Made by a program: the position numbers and the translations under genes | DNA from: Parvicella sp964387945 | Lineage (GTDB): Bacteria > Bacteroidota > Bacteroidia > Flavobacteriales_D > Parvicellaceae | Length of the DNA: 64,000 bases | Assembly (NCBI GenBank): GCA_964387945.1 | Contig: CAYLYX010000013.1 | Coordinates: 1 to 64,000 of the forward strand | Direction: 5' to 3' | Part shown: positions 15,503 through 24,437 of the stretch, one piece after another | How positions within the stretch are numbered: position 1 is the stretch's first letter | How the letters are laid out: each line of letters starts with the position of its first letter | The notes under the pieces: model-generated | Databases searched by the model: none | The model's input: the letters and a program-made list of their open reading frames with translations, nothing else | Told to the model about the DNA's origin: nothing

Positions 15503-17248
15503 TCAAATTACTTCAATATCCTTATCGTGTACAATTTCATACGTAAACTTGATGATTTCCCCTTCTTTTGGGTCAAGTTTTAATTTCCAAGAAAGAATTC
15601 CTGTTTTCTCATTCAATCGTCCACCTGCTAAGTCAATTTGTTTGATCTTGATCTCATCCGTTTTGGATACTGGAATTTGGTCTTTGATTTCAATTTCTGC
15701 AGCCTCACCTGTCGTGTTCTTAACCGCTATTTCAATGGTGATTTCACGTTTGATATTAGCACCTACAACCTTTAGTTTTTCCTCATCATCAATCTTCTTA
15801 CGTGTGATTTCCAAACCTCTCTCCCTTCCTACAGCTAAGGATAGCGTATCTCCCATTTGCGAGGGTTGAATAGCCGTTTCACCCACGAAAGAATTGTTGA
15901 AATAGATATTTGCTTTAGCGGGAAGCAAGTTATACTTTCTCCAATCCGTTAAATTGGCGAGTAAAAATGCATCCGTATTTAGCTTAGGAACGGAGATATA
16001 ATCAAATTTAGAATCCATATCTACGTTGCTTACTACCATCATCGTTTCTTTTCCGTCTGCCTTGATCGAGTAGCGGTTCTTGATGTCGAACTCTACGTTC
16101 GAAAGCGTTTTGTCCATGCTTCCTGCCAAGCTCTTGGGGAGAATGAATTGGTCTTGTGTGGTACCTACGTTTAAGCCATTTGAAGTGGTTGCGTTGAAAG
16201 TGGTTGCATCTGTAAAAGCAAATGTTGCGTTGTTAGTCGGAATTAGGGTGTTCGAATAGAAGTTTCGTTGTTCGACAATCATTGCGGTATCAGAAATGTT
16301 ATACCCCAGCATGTTCTGCTGATTATTTCTGTTATAAGCTTCAGCCTTGTTTTGAATTTCCCACATGGCCAACGTTGGAACGGTAAAACTGCATGATTGA
16401 TTGAACGTAGATAGCGTTAGTTTTACATTTTCCCAATCTTCACCTGTTTTCTGATAGATGCTCGCTTTGTAGGTGAGGTTCACGGGATCGTCTGCACCTG
16501 TAGCACGCAAATCGTAAGATGGAACCCACCCAGCACGATTCACCAGATAATTTACAAAGAACTCCGCTTCCGTATCATAGTCACTATGCACGGTAAGGAT
16601 AATTTGGTGAACCTGTGGCTTAACTTGAGGTTGCACAGTTTTATGGACGCTGTAGTTCCTAAGATCATTCAACTCAAGGTTGGTTTTGGCTACCTTTTGT
16701 GTAAGCGTATGTTCCGTAATTCGAAGATCCAACAATTGATTCTCGATGATGTTCAACTTTTCATGATAAAATTCCACCGCCTGCATAAAAATGGCAAGTG
16801 AGTCCGACTTTCCTTCACCTCTTATGGTTTTGTTATTGGTGATGATTCTTTTCTCTTGGTCAAGGTTGCTAATTTGGTTGCGAATTTTCTGCAATTGAAG
16901 GTCTTGAAAAAACAAGGAGTCTTCCAAAACATCAATCTGACTTTGAATTTTAGCAGGAAGCGGTTCGGAAACAAATACCGGGTCGTTGTACTCAATATGG
17001 TGTTTTACGTTCAAGATGAGTGGTGAACCAGAGGTGCTTGCTTGAATGCTTTTGGTGTTCATATAGGGAGACACATCGTCTATGATGATCTCGTTGGTTC
17101 CTTTCTTGAGTGTGGTTTTGGCTTTACGATACACTTGGGCACCGTTGAGGTAAACCGTAACCGATGATATGCGAGAGGAAATGGTGTTTCCCCATCCGGA
17201 GAAAGCGATTAGCATTCCCAAACTAACGATGATGAATTGCTTTTTCAT
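15503..17248 (-). CDS. DUF4139 / mucoidy-inhibitor MuiA-like protein
   Basis: This 581-residue protein has a signal peptide. An N-terminal DUF4140-like domain (about 25-125: ISSVTVYLNGAQVYRKAK, followed by GTNEIIIDDVSPYM) is followed by a coiled-coil segment (130-200) and a C-terminal DUF4139 domain (about 215-578: VPSYDLRATGADDPVNLTYKA, then IYQKTGEDWENVKLTLST). Members have been named after a mucoidy inhibitor, but the molecular function is unknown; cell-envelope location is expected. The minus-strand -7 box TATGTTTG (17282-17275) lies 26 bases before the ATG. It heads a probable transcript with the three small secreted genes. Confidence 0.9.
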   Translation of the reverse strand: MKKQFIIVSLGMLIAFSGWGNTISSRISSVTVYLNGAQVYRKAKTTLKKGTNEIIIDDVSPYMNTKSIQASTSGSPLILNVKHHIEYNDPVFVSEPLPAKIQSQIDVLEDSLFFQDLQLQKIRNQISNLDQEKRIITNNKTIRGEGKSDSLAIFMQAVEFYHEKLNIIENQLLDLRITEHTLTQKVAKTNLELNDLRNYSVHKTVQPQVKPQVHQIILTVHSDYDTEAEFFVNYLVNRAGWVPSYDLRATGADDPVNLTYKASIYQKTGEDWENVKLTLSTFNQSCSFTVPTLAMWEIQNKAEAYNRNNQQNMLGYNISDTAMIVEQRNFYSNTLIPTNNATFAFTDATTFNATTSNGLNVGTTQDQFILPKSLAGSMDKTLSNVEFDIKNRYSIKADGKETMMVVSNVDMDSKFDYISVPKLNTDAFLLANLTDWRKYNLLPAKANIYFNNSFVGETAIQPSQMGDTLSLAVGRERGLEITRKKIDDEEKLKVVGANIKREITIEIAVKNTTGEAAEIEIKDQIPVSKTDEIKIKQIDLAGGRLNEKTGILSWKLKLDPKEGEIIKFTYEIVHDKDIEVI

Positions 17249-17274
17249 GAGCTATTTGATTTATTGATTCACCA

Positions 17275-17282
17275 CAAACATA
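17275..17282 (-). promoter_or_regulatory. -7 box of the MuiA-like gene
   Basis: The minus strand reads TATGTTTG, a full TAnnTTTG match, 26 bases before the start codon. No properly spaced TTG was found upstream. The rest of the 208-base divergent gap (17249-17456) holds only the opposite -7 box and a small TTCAC-TTG-GTGAA palindrome (17329-17341) of unclear meaning. Confidence 0.5.
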
Positions 17283-17427
17283 GGAGAGAACGCAATACAG
17301 GAAAAGACATACTTAGTGAGTGAGGCGTTTCACTTGGTGAAGGAAGCTACAATAACTTTTTCGCAATACAATAATTTCACTGGACATGAGTTAAGGTATT
17401 CGTAAAAAGGAATTACTAATAAATGCT

Positions 17428-17435
17428 TACTTTTG
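17428..17435 (+). promoter_or_regulatory. -7 box of the Wzz/polymerase pair
   Basis: TACTTTTG matches TAnnTTTG and covers the TTG at 17433 that would open the longest frame. This moves the start of the Wzz-like gene to the ATG at 17457. Confidence 0.6.
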
Positions 17436-17456
17436 CCCACCTTGAAAACCAAACCT

Positions 17457-18455
17457 ATGGAAAACCAAAAAGATGCGTTTACCGCCAACGATATCCTGGA
17501 CTTTTTATGGAAATATAAGGTCATTTTTATTTCTCTTGGACTAGCGGCTGCAATCATATCGTCTATCGTTTCATTGATGATGGAAGAAAAATTCAAGTCT
17601 ACAGTGGTGCTTTATCCTACCATGTCTAGCTCGATCATCTACAGTGATCAGTTGACTAACGAACAAGATCCAACTGCTTTTGGTGAGAAAGAAGCTACCG
17701 AACAAATGCTGCAGATTTTGGAGTCTTCTTACATCCGTGAGAAAGTAGTATCCAAGTTTGATCTGATGACACATTATGAAATTGATACTTCTTCTGACCT
17801 TAAGTTGTACTACCTGAACGAGTCTTACAAAGACTTTATCAGTTTTGATCGAAACAATAAAGGAGCTGTAATGATCAATGTGTTGGATAGAAGTCCGGAT
17901 ACGGCTATGCACATTGCTTCTTACATTGCTGCATTGTACGATAGTGCTCGAAATGCGATCATTCATGAAAAAGCACTAATTGATTTTGAGATCAAGAAAG
18001 AGAAACTGGAGAAGCTTTTTGCTGAAAGACAAGCTGTAAAAGATACCATGGCGAAGTTGACCCAACTGGGTGTTGTTACCATGGATGGTTATGAAGGGTT
18101 GGTAACCCAGCTGATCAATGCTAAAACGCAGGAAGACAAAGAAAGCACCAAGAAAAAATTGGAGATGACGGAACTCTACGGAAGTGAGTTAAAGTCGTAT
18201 GAGATCACGTTGGACTTCCTCGAAGATCGAATCGCAACCATGTCATCGGTTTATGAACAGGCAGAAACGAATGCGTTTGAATCGCCTTCACATAAGTTTA
18301 CGATCGAACCGGCATCCTTGCCTGTAAGGAAGGCTTATCCTGTTCGTTGGTTGATTGTGGTGGTTTCTACCATTTCAACCGTCTTTATGGCTATTGTATT
18401 GTTGCTGTTCTGGGAAAAAGCAAAAGAGTTGCAAGCCAGATCAAAAAAGCAATAA
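17457..18455 (+). CDS. Wzz-family chain-length/polysaccharide co-polymerase protein
   Basis: This 332-residue inner-membrane protein has two membrane helices, at about 24-44 (VIFISLGLAAAIISSIVSLM) and 300-320 (WLIVVVSTISTVFMAIVLLL), enclosing a large periplasmic helical part. The second helix is preceded by a Pro-rich stretch (EPASLPVRKAYPVRW), the classic Wzz pattern. There is no C-terminal kinase domain. Such proteins set the length of surface polysaccharide made by a Wzy polymerase. The next gene starts on the very next base and encodes a polymerase-like protein, so the two are a functional pair. No glycosyltransferase gene is next to them. Confidence 0.85.
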   Translation: MENQKDAFTANDILDFLWKYKVIFISLGLAAAIISSIVSLMMEEKFKSTVVLYPTMSSSIIYSDQLTNEQDPTAFGEKEATEQMLQILESSYIREKVVSKFDLMTHYEIDTSSDLKLYYLNESYKDFISFDRNNKGAVMINVLDRSPDTAMHIASYIAALYDSARNAIIHEKALIDFEIKKEKLEKLFAERQAVKDTMAKLTQLGVVTMDGYEGLVTQLINAKTQEDKESTKKKLEMTELYGSELKSYEITLDFLEDRIATMSSVYEQAETNAFESPSHKFTIEPASLPVRKAYPVRWLIVVVSTISTVFMAIVLLLFWEKAKELQARSKKQ

Positions 18456-19916
18456 ATGCTCACTGTTCTTAGAAATTATTGGATCTATGTTGTTGGGGTG
18501 CTTTTCGTTGTCCTCAACATGACCCTTGTTTTTACTAAGGATTTTTATTTTCTCAACTTATTACCCGCTGCATTGCTCGTGCTATTCGGAGCACTCTTTG
18601 CGTTAGATAAGCTATTTTGGTTTGTGGTAATATGCACTCCGTTATCACTCAACCTGGAGGAAATGGCTGGTGGAGTAGGTCTCTACCTTCCTACAGAACC
18701 CATTCTGTTTATCATCATGTTGATCTTCTTTTTTAAGCAAGTTAAAGACAATAGTCATCGTGATAAACGCGTAATCAACCACCCCATCAGTATTGCGTTG
18801 TATTTTCATTTTGCTTGGATTTTTATCACATCACTTACCAGTACAGATATTGTGGTGTCCTTTAAATTCATGCTTTCGCAGCTTTGGTTTGTAGTGCCTT
18901 GCTACTTCTTCGCGATCTGGTTGTTTAGACACAAAATCAGCAACGCACTCAAGTTTGTATGGTGTTACCTCTTACCACTCACGGTGGTTTTGATCATCAC
19001 CGTAGTAAAACATGCAGCTCATGGCTTTGATGAAGAAGTAGGTCATTGGATCATGAGTCCTTTCTTCAAAGATCACACTTCGTATGGAGCTATCATCGCA
19101 TTGTTTTATCCAGTCGTAGCTTCGCTGACGTTTTACAAAAAGTACTCGTTCGAAACGAGAGCTTTACTAGGAGTGATGTTGGTTATTTTTACAATTGCTC
19201 TATTCTACAGTTATACGAGAGCGGCTTACTTGAGTGTGGTTGGAGCAGGGTTAGTTTACCTGCTGTTTCGATTTAAGATCAAATTCAAATATCTTCTGGT
19301 TCTTGGACTTATGGGAGGAGTTGTAGTGGCAGCAAACTGGACGGAGATTAACTACATGCTCATGAAAAATGATGCAGAGCATACCACACAGGATGTAGCA
19401 GAACGTATTCAATCCATGAGTAATGTGTCTTCTGATGCTTCCAACTTGGAGCGACTCAACCGTTGGAACAGTGCTTTGAGCATGTTTGAGGCAAGACCGA
19501 TTTTTGGTTTTGGTCCGGGTACCTACGCGATGGAATATGCACCTTTTCAATCTCCAGAAGATGAAACGATCATTTCCACCAATTTTGGCACAGGAGGGAA
19601 TGCACACAGTGAGTATTTAGGTCCACTAGCCGAACAAGGTGTTTTGGGGTTGTTTTCCATGTTATGGTTGGTAGTCGCAATTTTCTACACGTCCTCTATG
19701 GTATACCTGAGACTAAAAGACAAAGAACTCAAACGGATTGTCATGATGCTGATGTTAGGGCTGGTAACCTACTTTGCGCATGGCGTGCTTAATAACTACC
19801 TGGATACAGACAAAGCTTCTGTTCCGGTATGGGGATTTGTCGCTATCATCGTAGCAATTGACGTTTATCACTCGAGAAATCAATCCGAACTACCCGAAGA
19901 ATCGACAGGACATTAA
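18456..19916 (+). CDS. O-antigen polymerase/ligase-like membrane protein
   Basis: This 486-residue polytopic protein has about 12 membrane helices. A large periplasmic loop (about 290-390) contains FGFGPGTYAMEYAPF and GGNAHSEYLGPLAEQGVLGL, the Wzy_C-type signature (N-x-H-S-E) of O-antigen ligases and polymerases. It would join or polymerise lipid-linked glycans on the periplasmic face. It follows the Wzz-like gene without a gap, which favours a polymerase over a ligase. Its last 27 bases overlap the end of the convergent SpoIIE-type phosphatase gene. Confidence 0.85.
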   Translation: MLTVLRNYWIYVVGVLFVVLNMTLVFTKDFYFLNLLPAALLVLFGALFALDKLFWFVVICTPLSLNLEEMAGGVGLYLPTEPILFIIMLIFFFKQVKDNSHRDKRVINHPISIALYFHFAWIFITSLTSTDIVVSFKFMLSQLWFVVPCYFFAIWLFRHKISNALKFVWCYLLPLTVVLIITVVKHAAHGFDEEVGHWIMSPFFKDHTSYGAIIALFYPVVASLTFYKKYSFETRALLGVMLVIFTIALFYSYTRAAYLSVVGAGLVYLLFRFKIKFKYLLVLGLMGGVVVAANWTEINYMLMKNDAEHTTQDVAERIQSMSNVSSDASNLERLNRWNSALSMFEARPIFGFGPGTYAMEYAPFQSPEDETIISTNFGTGGNAHSEYLGPLAEQGVLGLFSMLWLVVAIFYTSSMVYLRLKDKELKRIVMMLMLGLVTYFAHGVLNNYLDTDKASVPVWGFVAIIVAIDVYHSRNQSELPEESTGH

Positions 19917-21131
19917 GGCGGTGTCATCGAGGAAGTCTTGTTTTCCTTTATATTCGTTTAGCTTGTGAAAGATAAGTGAGTTAAGATCTTTCATGCTCAA
20001 TTCGAAATTATTATGAATTAATTCGATCAAACGATCATTTTCAAACTGTTCTCCATCTTCATTTTCTAACTCTACCAGTCCATCCGTAAAGCACACCAAG
20101 GTATCGTTGGGTTTAATCTCCAATTGCTCCATTTCGATGGTAGGAATGGCATCAAACATCCCCAAACCAACACAGCCTTTATTGAGAAATTTAGCCGTCT
20201 TACCATCTGTAAGAATAGGGTAGTTGTGACCAGCATTAATATACTTTAACACGCGTTTGGTGCAATTGTAATACGCAATGAAAAAGGTAATGAACTTTTC
20301 CCCTTGCGTTACCTCATTAACCGTTTCATTAAGTTGCTCCACCAACTCTTGCATGGTCATGTTTTTGTGATTGTACTGGATGATGGCTTTCAGGTTGGCC
20401 TGAAAATTACTCATTACCAGTGCAGCACTCATTCCTTTTCCACTCACGTCAGCAATGCACATCACGTATTCCTCGTTGTTGAGTTGCATAAAGTCATAGT
20501 AATCTCCACCCACCAAATGCTTGGACTCATACGTAGCGGCTACATCCAAACGATTATTACTCGGAAAATTTCTCGGGAAGAGCAGCTTTTGCATCTCACT
20601 AGCCAGTTCGAGCTCTTTGTTCGTTCTTTCCTGTTCAATGCTGCGTTTTGCAAAACGTTTATTCTCAATAGCAACAATAATGATGTTTGTTAAGGTTTGA
20701 ATAAACGGCATGTGCTTGATCGTGGGGCTGATCTGCAAACGATCCTCATTTAAATCTCCTAAGAGCAAGTAAGCCAATGCCTTATTCTTATGATGAACCG
20801 GAATCACAATATCAAATGAATTCAATGATGCTTGAGAAGAACTCTCAATTACTGTAATATCGGTAATGTGAGCGAGATCCTTCTCTACATTAATTTTCTT
20901 GGATTGTCCTTTCGCACCAAATCGGATAATGCACTTCCATTCGTCACCATCAAAATTATAGAGCAAGAGCCTTGATATTCCCAATTGGTCGCGTAAAATG
21001 TACTGGTAAATGGTTAGCAACTTATCCGTAGAAAAGTTCTCGTTAATGGCACGAGTTACTTCTAGCAAAGAGGTTAGCTTGAACTCTTTTAGTTCTAACT
21101 TCTCCAGGATCTTATTTACGTTGTTTGTCAA
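19890..21131 (-). CDS. GAF-SpoIIE (PP2C-type) serine phosphatase
   Basis: This is a 413-residue cytoplasmic phosphatase of the RsbU/SpoIIE type. The N-terminal GAF-like sensor (about 15-165) includes LGISRLLLYNFDGDEWKCII and IVIPVHHKNKALAYLLLG. A linking helix (ELELASEMQKLLFP) leads to the phosphatase domain with metal-binding motifs VGGDYYDF and ADVSGKGMSAAL, then AGHNYP and LVCFTDGLVE. Such enzymes dephosphorylate anti-sigma antagonists or similar partners; no STAS or anti-sigma gene is nearby. It ends three bases before lpxD begins on the same strand (lpxD upstream), so the two are probably one transcript. Confidence 0.92.
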   Translation of the reverse strand: MTNNVNKILEKLELKEFKLTSLLEVTRAINENFSTDKLLTIYQYILRDQLGISRLLLYNFDGDEWKCIIRFGAKGQSKKINVEKDLAHITDITVIESSSQASLNSFDIVIPVHHKNKALAYLLLGDLNEDRLQISPTIKHMPFIQTLTNIIIVAIENKRFAKRSIEQERTNKELELASEMQKLLFPRNFPSNNRLDVAATYESKHLVGGDYYDFMQLNNEEYVMCIADVSGKGMSAALVMSNFQANLKAIIQYNHKNMTMQELVEQLNETVNEVTQGEKFITFFIAYYNCTKRVLKYINAGHNYPILTDGKTAKFLNKGCVGLGMFDAIPTIEMEQLEIKPNDTLVCFTDGLVELENEDGEQFENDRLIELIHNNFELSMKDLNSLIFHKLNEYKGKQDFLDDTALMSCRFFG

Positions 21132-21134
21132 GGT

Positions 21135-22061
21135 TTATAAGTTTTCAATAATTTTTGGTAGGTTGCGAATCGCAGCCATTTCACGATATTTAATTCTCGC
21201 GTCATCCGCAGGAATTCCAAAGTAATGCTTATTAGGCGCCAACGATTTGCTCACTCCTGCACATCCCGAAACTACCGCACCTTCACCAATTGTAATGCCA
21301 CTTGTTACACCAACTTGCCCCCAAAGGGTAACGTTATCTTCAATGATGACACATCCCGCGATACCTACCTGAGCGGCAAACAAACAATTCTTTCCAACCA
21401 CCGTGTCATGACCGATATGCACCAAATTGTCGATTTTGGTACCTTCCCCAATTGTAGTGTCGCCCGTTACTCCTGCATCAATGGTTGTGCCAGCGCCCAC
21501 TTCTACGTTGTTTTCAAGAATTACTCTACCACAGGTGTGCATTCGATCTCGTCCTTCTGGTTTGGTTTTGTAATAAAACGCTTTGCTGCCAATTACGGCA
21601 TTGCTCTGCACAATTACATTGTCTTTAATCACAGTATTATCATCAATGACCACTCCACTATGTATAATACAATTGTCACCAATGGTTACGTTATGTCCTA
21701 TCGTTACATTGGGTTGAATGATAGTATCTCTTCCTGCCTTAAAATGACTTCCCCGCTCGCCAACCCACTTTTGAAAAGGAGCAAATTGACGTGTCAAGAA
21801 GTTGAAGTCGTCAAAAGGAGTAGAACTTACCAACAGACCTTTGCCCTCAGGACAAGCTACTTCTTTGTCAATAAGGATTACCGTAGCTGCACTTTGAAGC
21901 GCTTTGTCGTAGTACTTGTGGTGATCCACAAAAACAATATCTCCCGGTTCTACTACGTGTATTTCATTCAGCCCAGTGATTTCTTGATCTGGATTGCCAA
22001 CAAACTCGCAGTTCAATAGAGCTGCTGCCTGTTGTAATGATATGGCAGATTTTAACTTCAA
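21135..22061 (-). CDS. lpxD: UDP-3-O-acylglucosamine N-acyltransferase LpxD
   Basis: LpxD adds the second 3-hydroxyacyl chain in lipid A synthesis. An N-terminal uridine-binding domain (about 1-100) is followed by a left-handed beta helix of hexapeptide repeats (VTIGHNVTIGDNCIIHSG, and later units). The catalytic His lies in VHIGHDTVVG and the segment ends GCAGVSKSLAPNKHYFGIPA. At 308 residues it is slightly shorter than E. coli LpxD (341). Here lpxD is not followed by lpxC/fabZ or lpxA; instead a phosphatase gene follows. A lipoprotein gene lies upstream with a 13-base gap. Confidence 0.95.
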   Translation of the reverse strand: MKLKSAISLQQAAALLNCEFVGNPDQEITGLNEIHVVEPGDIVFVDHHKYYDKALQSAATVILIDKEVACPEGKGLLVSSTPFDDFNFLTRQFAPFQKWVGERGSHFKAGRDTIIQPNVTIGHNVTIGDNCIIHSGVVIDDNTVIKDNVIVQSNAVIGSKAFYYKTKPEGRDRMHTCGRVILENNVEVGAGTTIDAGVTGDTTIGEGTKIDNLVHIGHDTVVGKNCLFAAQVGIAGCVIIEDNVTLWGQVGVTSGITIGEGAVVSGCAGVSKSLAPNKHYFGIPADDARIKYREMAAIRNLPKIIENL

Positions 22062-22074
22062 TTGGATTCAGTTT

Positions 22075-22350
22075 TTATTGTTGGCACTCTTCCATGTTAT
22101 CTTGCACAAAAGTAGGTTCAGACATTAAGTAGTCCTCGTAGTTATCGTACTCCTCCCTAGCTTGCTTTAAGAGACAATCGCAGGTTGCTTCTGGATCTAC
22201 AGACGCTTCGCCAGAAGAGTCTTCTTCTCCTTCCATGATATTCTTACAGTTATACATGAATTCCTCATTGCCCCCGCTTTCCCAGTTCATGCTACATGAG
22301 GTGATGAACAAGCTTACAATTAGACCAATAGATAAATAGACGTGATTCAT
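22075..22350 (-). CDS. Small acidic lipoprotein
   Basis: This 91-residue protein has a lipoprotein signal (NHVYLSIGLIVSLFITSC, Cys near residue 19). The mature part is strongly acidic (EGEEDSSGEASVDPEA) with two Cys in a TCDCLL motif followed by a helical KQAREEYDNYEDYL segment; one more Cys lies in YNCKN and one near the end (EECQQ). The C-D-C motif followed by a helix is often seen in short Bacteroidota lipoproteins, without known function. It lies upstream of lpxD on the same strand. Confidence 0.65.
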   Translation of the reverse strand: MNHVYLSIGLIVSLFITSCSMNWESGGNEEFMYNCKNIMEGEEDSSGEASVDPEATCDCLLKQAREEYDNYEDYLMSEPTFVQDNMEECQQ

Positions 22351-22471
22351 ATGCTTAGTAATTATACCATAAAGGTAATGTTAGAAATCAAATGGATTGT
22401 ATGCAGCTAACAATATTACACCAATCCTAACCAAAAAACGATAGAAACGTAACTTTCGATGATTTTCTACT

Positions 22472-22479
22472 TACTTTTG
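22472..22479 (+). promoter_or_regulatory. -7 box of ygiQ
   Basis: TACTTTTG is a full match to TAnnTTTG with only five bases before the ATG, so the transcript may start at or near the start codon. No TTG stands at the usual -33 position. The rest of the 134-base divergent gap shows only imperfect inverted words. Confidence 0.6.
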
Positions 22480-22484
22480 TTTTT

Positions 22485-24437
22485 ATGCAGGCGCAATATG
22501 ACATAACGGACTGGTTACCACTTACGATGGATGAGGTGAGAAAGCGAGGCTGGCAAGAACTGGATGTAGTGATTATTTCTGGTGATGCTTACGTAGATCA
22601 TCCTGCGTTTGGAACAGCTGTGATTGGAAGGATCCTAGAAAGTGAAGGATTGCGCGTAGCGATTGTGGCTCAGCCCAACTGGCAAGATGACCTTCGGGAC
22701 TTTAAGAAGTTTGGAGAACCTCGCTTGTTTTTCGGAATTACATCCGGTTGTATGGATTCTATGGTGAACCATTATACAGCGGCTAAGCGAAAACGAAGCA
22801 CAGATGCCTATACCCCAGGAGGAAAAGCTGGTTTTAGACCAGATTATGCGGTTAACGTATATGCGCAGATTTTGAAAGAGCTTTATCCCAATGTGCCCAT
22901 TCTGGTGGGAGGAATTGAGGCTTCACTAAGGAGAGTGACACACTATGATTATTGGGAAGATAAATTACGTCCCAACATTTTGGAAACGAGTGGTGCCGAT
23001 TTGTTGGTATATGGAATGGGGGAGCAACCGCTTCGAGAAATCGTGAAGTTGTTAGACAAAGGAGTGCCATTTCACCAGCTAACAATGGTGCCACAAACTG
23101 CTTATTTACGTCCAGTGAATGAAGACATTCCAAAGAACAAGAATTGGGAGGATATCACGCTGAACAGTCACGAAGATTGTTTAGAAGACAAGAAGGCATT
23201 TGCAGCAAATTTTAAGCACGTAGAGCAAGAGTCGAATAAGACTTTTGCTAACAGAATCATTCAAGAGTCACTCGGGAAACACTTGATCATCAATCCTCCG
23301 TTTCAAACGATGACGGAAGGGGAGATGGATCAATCGTTTGATTTGCCATACACGCGCTATCCACATCCCAAGTATAAAAAGCGAGGTCCGATTCCGGCCT
23401 ATGAGATGATTAAGTTTTCGGTGAACATGCACCGAGGTTGTTTTGGAGGGTGCAGCTTTTGTACGATAAGTGCGCATCAAGGAAAGTTTATAGCCAGCCG
23501 AAGCGAAGAATCCATTATGAAGGAAGTCGATCAGGTAACGGAAATGGATGATTTCAAAGGGTATATTTCTGATCTGGGCGGTCCAAGTGCGAACATGTAT
23601 AAAATGAAGGGAATTGATCAAGCCATTTGCGATAAGTGTGTGAGTCCTTCGTGTATACATCCTGTGATTTGCAGTAATCTGGACACCAGTCACAAAGCGA
23701 TGACCGATCTCTATCGTAAGGTTGATGAGCATCCAAATGTCAAAAAAGCTTTTGTAGGAAGTGGGATTCGGTATGATTTGTTGACCAGAAGTTACAATAA
23801 AAAAGCAGACGATTCCATTGATGAATACATGGAACAGGTGCTAACACGTCACGTATCTGGAAGGTTAAAGGTAGCTCCTGAACATACCGCCCCTGAAACG
23901 TTGAAGATCATGCGAAAGCCTTCCTTTGATCATTTCAAGGAGTTCAAAAAGAAGTTTGATGAGGTGGATAAGAAACATAACCTCAATCAACAGTTAGTTC
24001 CCTATTTCATCAGCAGTCACCCAGGTTGTGAAGTGGAGGATATGGCCAATTTGGCTTGCGAAACAAAAGAGATGGGGTTTGAATTGGAGCAAGTGCAAGA
24101 CTTCACACCAACACCCATGACGGTGGCGACCATCATTTATTACACAGGTTATCATCCCTATACGTTGAAGCCGGTGTCCACTCCAAAAACGAAAAAAGAG
24201 AAAGAAAAACAAAACCGATTCTTCTTCTGGTACAAACGCGAAAATCAAGATTGGATTAGAAATGAGCTTCAAAAGGTAGATCGATACGACCTAGCCAAAA
24301 GACTACTAGATAAACCTAAAGGAAAGGGCAATGCTCAAAAGCCAAAGTGGCTAAAAGAAGCACACGACAGTTCGTCTGGCGGAAAGAAGAAGCCTAGCGG
24401 TAGAAGAAAAAACTTCAAAAAAAACAAAAAGCGTTAA
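22485..24437 (+). CDS. ygiQ: YgiQ-family radical SAM protein
   Basis: This large cytoplasmic radical SAM enzyme of 650 residues belongs to the YgiQ (UPF0313) family. The N-terminal part (LPLTMDEVRKRGWQELDVVI) is a B12-binding-like domain; the [4Fe-4S] triad CFGGCSFC lies near residues 318-325. A C-terminal DUF3362-like part with FTPTPMTVATIIYYTG is followed by a Lys/Gly/Ser-rich tail. The reaction is unknown. Extra Cys residues (CDKCVSPSC, near 385) could bind another cluster. The stop overlaps the stop of the convergent operon by four bases (TTAA). Confidence 0.93.
   Translation: MQAQYDITDWLPLTMDEVRKRGWQELDVVIISGDAYVDHPAFGTAVIGRILESEGLRVAIVAQPNWQDDLRDFKKFGEPRLFFGITSGCMDSMVNHYTAAKRKRSTDAYTPGGKAGFRPDYAVNVYAQILKELYPNVPILVGGIEASLRRVTHYDYWEDKLRPNILETSGADLLVYGMGEQPLREIVKLLDKGVPFHQLTMVPQTAYLRPVNEDIPKNKNWEDITLNSHEDCLEDKKAFAANFKHVEQESNKTFANRIIQESLGKHLIINPPFQTMTEGEMDQSFDLPYTRYPHPKYKKRGPIPAYEMIKFSVNMHRGCFGGCSFCTISAHQGKFIASRSEESIMKEVDQVTEMDDFKGYISDLGGPSANMYKMKGIDQAICDKCVSPSCIHPVICSNLDTSHKAMTDLYRKVDEHPNVKKAFVGSGIRYDLLTRSYNKKADDSIDEYMEQVLTRHVSGRLKVAPEHTAPETLKIMRKPSFDHFKEFKKKFDEVDKKHNLNQQLVPYFISSHPGCEVEDMANLACETKEMGFELEQVQDFTPTPMTVATIIYYTGYHPYTLKPVSTPKTKKEKEKQNRFFFWYKRENQDWIRNELQKVDRYDLAKRLLDKPKGKGNAQKPKWLKEAHDSSSGGKKKPSGRRKNFKKNKKR

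Noticed and set aside
15423..15869. 148-codon plus-strand frame over the end of the DUF4139 gene
   Set aside because: Antisense to a recognisable domain, Ser-rich without motif, no promoter.
17329..17341. TTCAC-TTG-GTGAA small palindrome in the gap before the Wzz-like gene
   Set aside because: Five-base arms are too short to support an operator, and no further copy was seen.
21225..22019. 264-codon open frame on the plus strand opposite lpxD
   Set aside because: It mirrors the hexapeptide repeat codons of lpxD; translation is rich in Cys, Tyr and Asn without motif, and lpxD is certain.
22374..22427. Imperfect inverted words GGTAATGTTAG / CTAACAATATTACACC and GGATTG / CAATCC between the lipoprotein gene and ygiQ
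   Set aside because: Arms contain gaps and are not nested consistently; in AT-rich DNA this can be chance.
23268..23732. 154-codon minus-strand frame inside ygiQ
   Set aside because: Antisense to the radical SAM core; no supporting signals.
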